Origin: Stenotrophomonas maltophilia
GTDB lineage: Bacteria > Pseudomonadota > Gammaproteobacteria > Xanthomonadales > Xanthomonadaceae
Direction: 5' to 3'
Assembly (NCBI RefSeq): GCF_002138415.1
Contig: NZ_CP015612.1
Span: 2,768,001-2,832,000, forward strand
Length of the DNA stretch: 64,000 nt
Part shown: positions 61,730 to 64,000 of the stretch, in pieces
How positions within the stretch are numbered: the first letter of the stretch is position 1
How the letters are laid out: every line of letters begins with the position of its first letter
Program-made: the position numbers and the translations under genes
The notes under the pieces: generated by a model
Seen by the model: the letters and a program-made list of their open reading frames with translations, nothing else
The model's database searches: none
What the model was told of the DNA's origin: nothing

Positions 61730-64000
61730 ATGTCTATGGAATGGCGCCCCTCGATCTGGGGCCAACGTGTGACTCGTTCTCCACACTGGTGGCTGCGGCT
61801 GGATGGCGAAAGCATCGAGCTGAACGTCGCCGGCCAGCAGTACCGGCAGCGAGTGGATGACGATCACAGCGTGCAGGTCATTCCAGGGCTTTTCTGGTCG
61901 CGGGTCGAGCTGCAGACAGGAAGCGCCGCGCGGCTGTCGGTGGACGGGCTTGCCAACGCGCAGGCGTCCCGGCTTGCGGCGGCGCTGCAGCAGATGCGCT
62001 TTGCGCGTACCACGCGAGGGCGCAAGGCCCTGTTTGACACGATCCTGGAGCAGATCCAGGCGTGGCTGAGCGCCGCGGACGCCCTCATCGACCGCGGCAG
62101 TGCCGGCCGCCGCTGGATCACCCACGAGCAGCAACAGGCATTGCTGGCCGAACGCTCCTCCCTGCCGCTGCAACCGGCGGAGCTGGAGCAACTGTTCCTT
62201 GATGAAAATGTGCATGGCGATCTGCATTCGCACAGCCATCGTGCTGCGCTGGATGCCCTGCACGACTGGCAGCTGGACTGGCCCGCCGCCTGGGCCGAGG
62301 CCAACGCCACAATGGCAACGCGTGAGCGGATGCTGGCCAAGGACTTCCTGGACAGGGTCGAGAGCAAACCACTGACCGAAGAACAGGCCCGCGCGGTCAT
62401 CTGCTTCGACAACCGCGTGCAGGTCGTGGCCGCGGCCGGCTCTGGCAAAACTTCCACGATGGTCGCCAAGGCCGCTTATGCCATCGATCGCGGCTTTGTC
62501 GATGCCGAACGGATCGTGATGCTCGCCTTCAACAAGGACGCCGCCAAGGAGCTGGAGGAGCGCGCGCGGCGATGCTTCGACCGGCTCGGCATGGGCGACA
62601 CCGTGGTCGAAGCGCGGACCTTCCACGCCCTCGGCCTGGCCATCATCGCCAAGGCGACAGGGCGCAAACCCGATATCCCGGAATGGGCGGTCGACGCGAC
62701 GCTGGGCTTCAACAAGCTGGCCGAACTGGTGGACGACCTGAAGGACCGCTCGACCCATTTCCGAACCCAGTGGGACATGTTCCGTCTGGTGTTCGGGCGC
62801 GATCTGCCGCCATTCGGCGCGGAAATGGAGGCCGAGGGCTACGACCGCGATGGCACGCCCTACATTCGCACCCTCCAAGGTGAGCGGGTGAAGAGCCTGG
62901 AAGAGTGCGTGATCGCCGACTGGCTCTTCTACAACGGCGTGGCGTACGACTACGAACGGCGCTATGAATTCGATACCGCGACAGACACCCACCGCCAGTA
63001 TCGTCCGGACTTCTACTATCCGGACGCTCAGCTGTATCACGAGCACTTTGCGCTGGATGCCGATGGCCAGCCGCCGAAGCACTTTGCCAACTACAGCGAG
63101 GGCATGCACTGGAAGCGCCAGCAGCATGTGGCGCGCGGCACCGCTCTGGTCGAGACGACGTCGTTTGGCCTGCGCAGCGGGCATGCCCTGCTGGACCTCG
63201 CAGAGAAGCTTGGCGCGTCTGACGTCGAACTGGACCCGAACCCGGACCGCGAACTGCCCGATCAGGGCGCCAAACCGATGCCCGATGCGGACCTGATCGG
63301 CTTGATGCGCACCTTCATTGCCCATGCCAAGAGCAACTGCCTGACGCTGGATGACATGGCCGCGCGCCTGCGGCAGATGCCCGAAGACCAGTTCAAGGAG
63401 CGTCACCGTCGCTTCCTGGAAATCGCCGGGCCGGTCTTCCAGGCCTGGGACAACGCGCTGGCTGACGAGCGTGGCATCGACTTCGAAGACATGCTCAACA
63501 TGGCCGCTGGACTGCTGGAACAGGGCCGCTACGAATCGCCTTACGATCTGGTGATGGCCGATGAATTCCAGGACGCTTCGCGCGCCCGCGCACGCCTCTG
63601 CCGTGCATTGGTCAGCCGCCCCGGCCGCTATCTGTTTGCGGTGGGCGATGACTGGCAGTCGATCAATCGCTTCGCCGGTGCCGACGTTTCGGTGATGACC
63701 GGATTCCGCGAGTGGATGGGCCATGGCCAGGTGCTGAAACTGGAGCAGACGTTCCGCTGCCCGCAGGCACTGTGCGATGTGTCCAGCCGCTTCATCAGCC
63801 GCAACCCCGCGCAGATCGCCAAAGCAGTTCGCTCTGCCGCACCGGCCATGGGCCCGGTGCTGCAGGCCTTCCAGATGAACCAGCGGGAGGAGGTGCAGGA
63901 TGGCGTTCGCCAGTACCTCGCCAAGCTGCATCAGCAGCTGCTGTCCGGAGCCGTTCCACAGGGCCGCAACGGGCGTGTGACGGTCTTTGTTCTGGGGCGG
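61730..64000 (+). CDS. UvrD/Rep-family DNA helicase with nuclease-like insert (3' end outside the window)
   Basis: 757 codons in the window; it runs off the right edge. Start chosen at the ATG at 61730 (another at 61736). Starts SMEWRPSIWGQRVTRSPHWW, resembling helicase IV. Motif I: VVAAAGSGKTSTMVAKAAYA; motif II: LVMADEFQDASRARARL; motif III: FAVGDDWQSINRFAGADVSV; then LKLEQTFRCPQALCDVSSRF. Between motifs Ia and II a segment of about 150 residues (YEFDTATDTHRQYRPDFYYP, QLYHEHFALD, GMHWKRQQHVARG) resembles a PD-(D/E)XK nuclease fold inserted in the helicase. Probably acts in repair or defence against foreign DNA. Confidence 0.88.
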   Translation, partial: MSMEWRPSIWGQRVTRSPHWWLRLDGESIELNVAGQQYRQRVDDDHSVQVIPGLFWSRVELQTGSAARLSVDGLANAQASRLAAALQQMRFARTTRGRKALFDTILEQIQAWLSAADALIDRGSAGRRWITHEQQQALLAERSSLPLQPAELEQLFLDENVHGDLHSHSHRAALDALHDWQLDWPAAWAEANATMATRERMLAKDFLDRVESKPLTEEQARAVICFDNRVQVVAAAGSGKTSTMVAKAAYAIDRGFVDAERIVMLAFNKDAAKELEERARRCFDRLGMGDTVVEARTFHALGLAIIAKATGRKPDIPEWAVDATLGFNKLAELVDDLKDRSTHFRTQWDMFRLVFGRDLPPFGAEMEAEGYDRDGTPYIRTLQGERVKSLEECVIADWLFYNGVAYDYERRYEFDTATDTHRQYRPDFYYPDAQLYHEHFALDADGQPPKHFANYSEGMHWKRQQHVARGTALVETTSFGLRSGHALLDLAEKLGASDVELDPNPDRELPDQGAKPMPDADLIGLMRTFIAHAKSNCLTLDDMAARLRQMPEDQFKERHRRFLEIAGPVFQAWDNALADERGIDFEDMLNMAAGLLEQGRYESPYDLVMADEFQDASRARARLCRALVSRPGRYLFAVGDDWQSINRFAGADVSVMTGFREWMGHGQVLKLEQTFRCPQALCDVSSRFISRNPAQIAKAVRSAAPAMGPVLQAFQMNQREEVQDGVRQYLAKLHQQLLSGAVPQGRNGRVTVFVLGR

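Noticed and set aside
61661..63931. A 756-codon open frame on the minus strand opposite the helicase
   Set aside because: The plus strand encodes clear helicase motifs in the same region; the minus frame has no domains and artefactual composition.

Overview
The window is high-GC DNA from a gamma-proteobacterium of the Xanthomonadaceae, most likely the Stenotrophomonas maltophilia complex. Three things point there: short palindromic repeats with a GTAG head, the gene order of the chromosomal VirB/VirD4 (X-T4SS) locus, and effectors carrying the XVIPCD secretion domain. No rRNA, tRNA or CRISPR array was seen.

Region 1 (1-15.7 kb) is housekeeping and general metabolism: the end of a PHA synthase pair (phaE), pssA, a MATE exporter, a Nudix hydrolase, the divergent ppsR/ppsA pair, an MscS channel, an old-yellow-enzyme reductase, EcsC, orn, tadA, and an HxlR regulator divergent from a quinone-reductase-like gene. 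GTAG palindromes lie between several genes, and two of them supply a neighbour's TAG stop codon. Three DnaA-box-like 9-mers sit downstream of the methyltransferase promoter region at 1042-1087.

Region 2 (16.7-37.9 kb) is a contact-dependent bacterial killing island. The full VirB1-VirB11 plus VirD4 set is present in the order D4-B7-B8-B9-B10-B11-B1-B2-B3-B4-B5-B6, transcribed right to left. Beyond virB6 lie two DUF4189 genes alternating with two decayed virB6 fragments, then two effector modules: a GH19 lysozyme-like effector with flanking candidate immunity genes, and a class-3 lipase effector preceded by two paralogous lipoproteins. Both effectors end in an XVIPCD. A third XVIPCD effector lies 20 kb away (57.0-58.4 kb); it is split by a one-base frameshift and is followed upstream by a lipoprotein that is its likely immunity gene.

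Region 3 (38-56 kb) holds small regulator-plus-enzyme pairs with readable operators: MerR with an OYE-type enzyme (19-bp spacer promoter), TetR with an FAD monooxygenase, and a TonB-dependent siderophore receptor with a Fur box. It then has envelope lipoproteins and a two-component system followed by a MacAB-type transporter, a basic secreted protein and an EF-hand protein. Four transcription units around this two-component system share a PhoP-like direct repeat built on GTTCRCGCAAT, which I interpret as its regulon.

Region 4 (56-64 kb) contains the split effector module, a second HxlR/reductase pair (AcuI/YhdH type) with a clear direct-repeat operator, two small hypotheticals, and the start of a UvrD-family helicase with an inserted PD-(D/E)XK-like segment; the window ends inside this gene.
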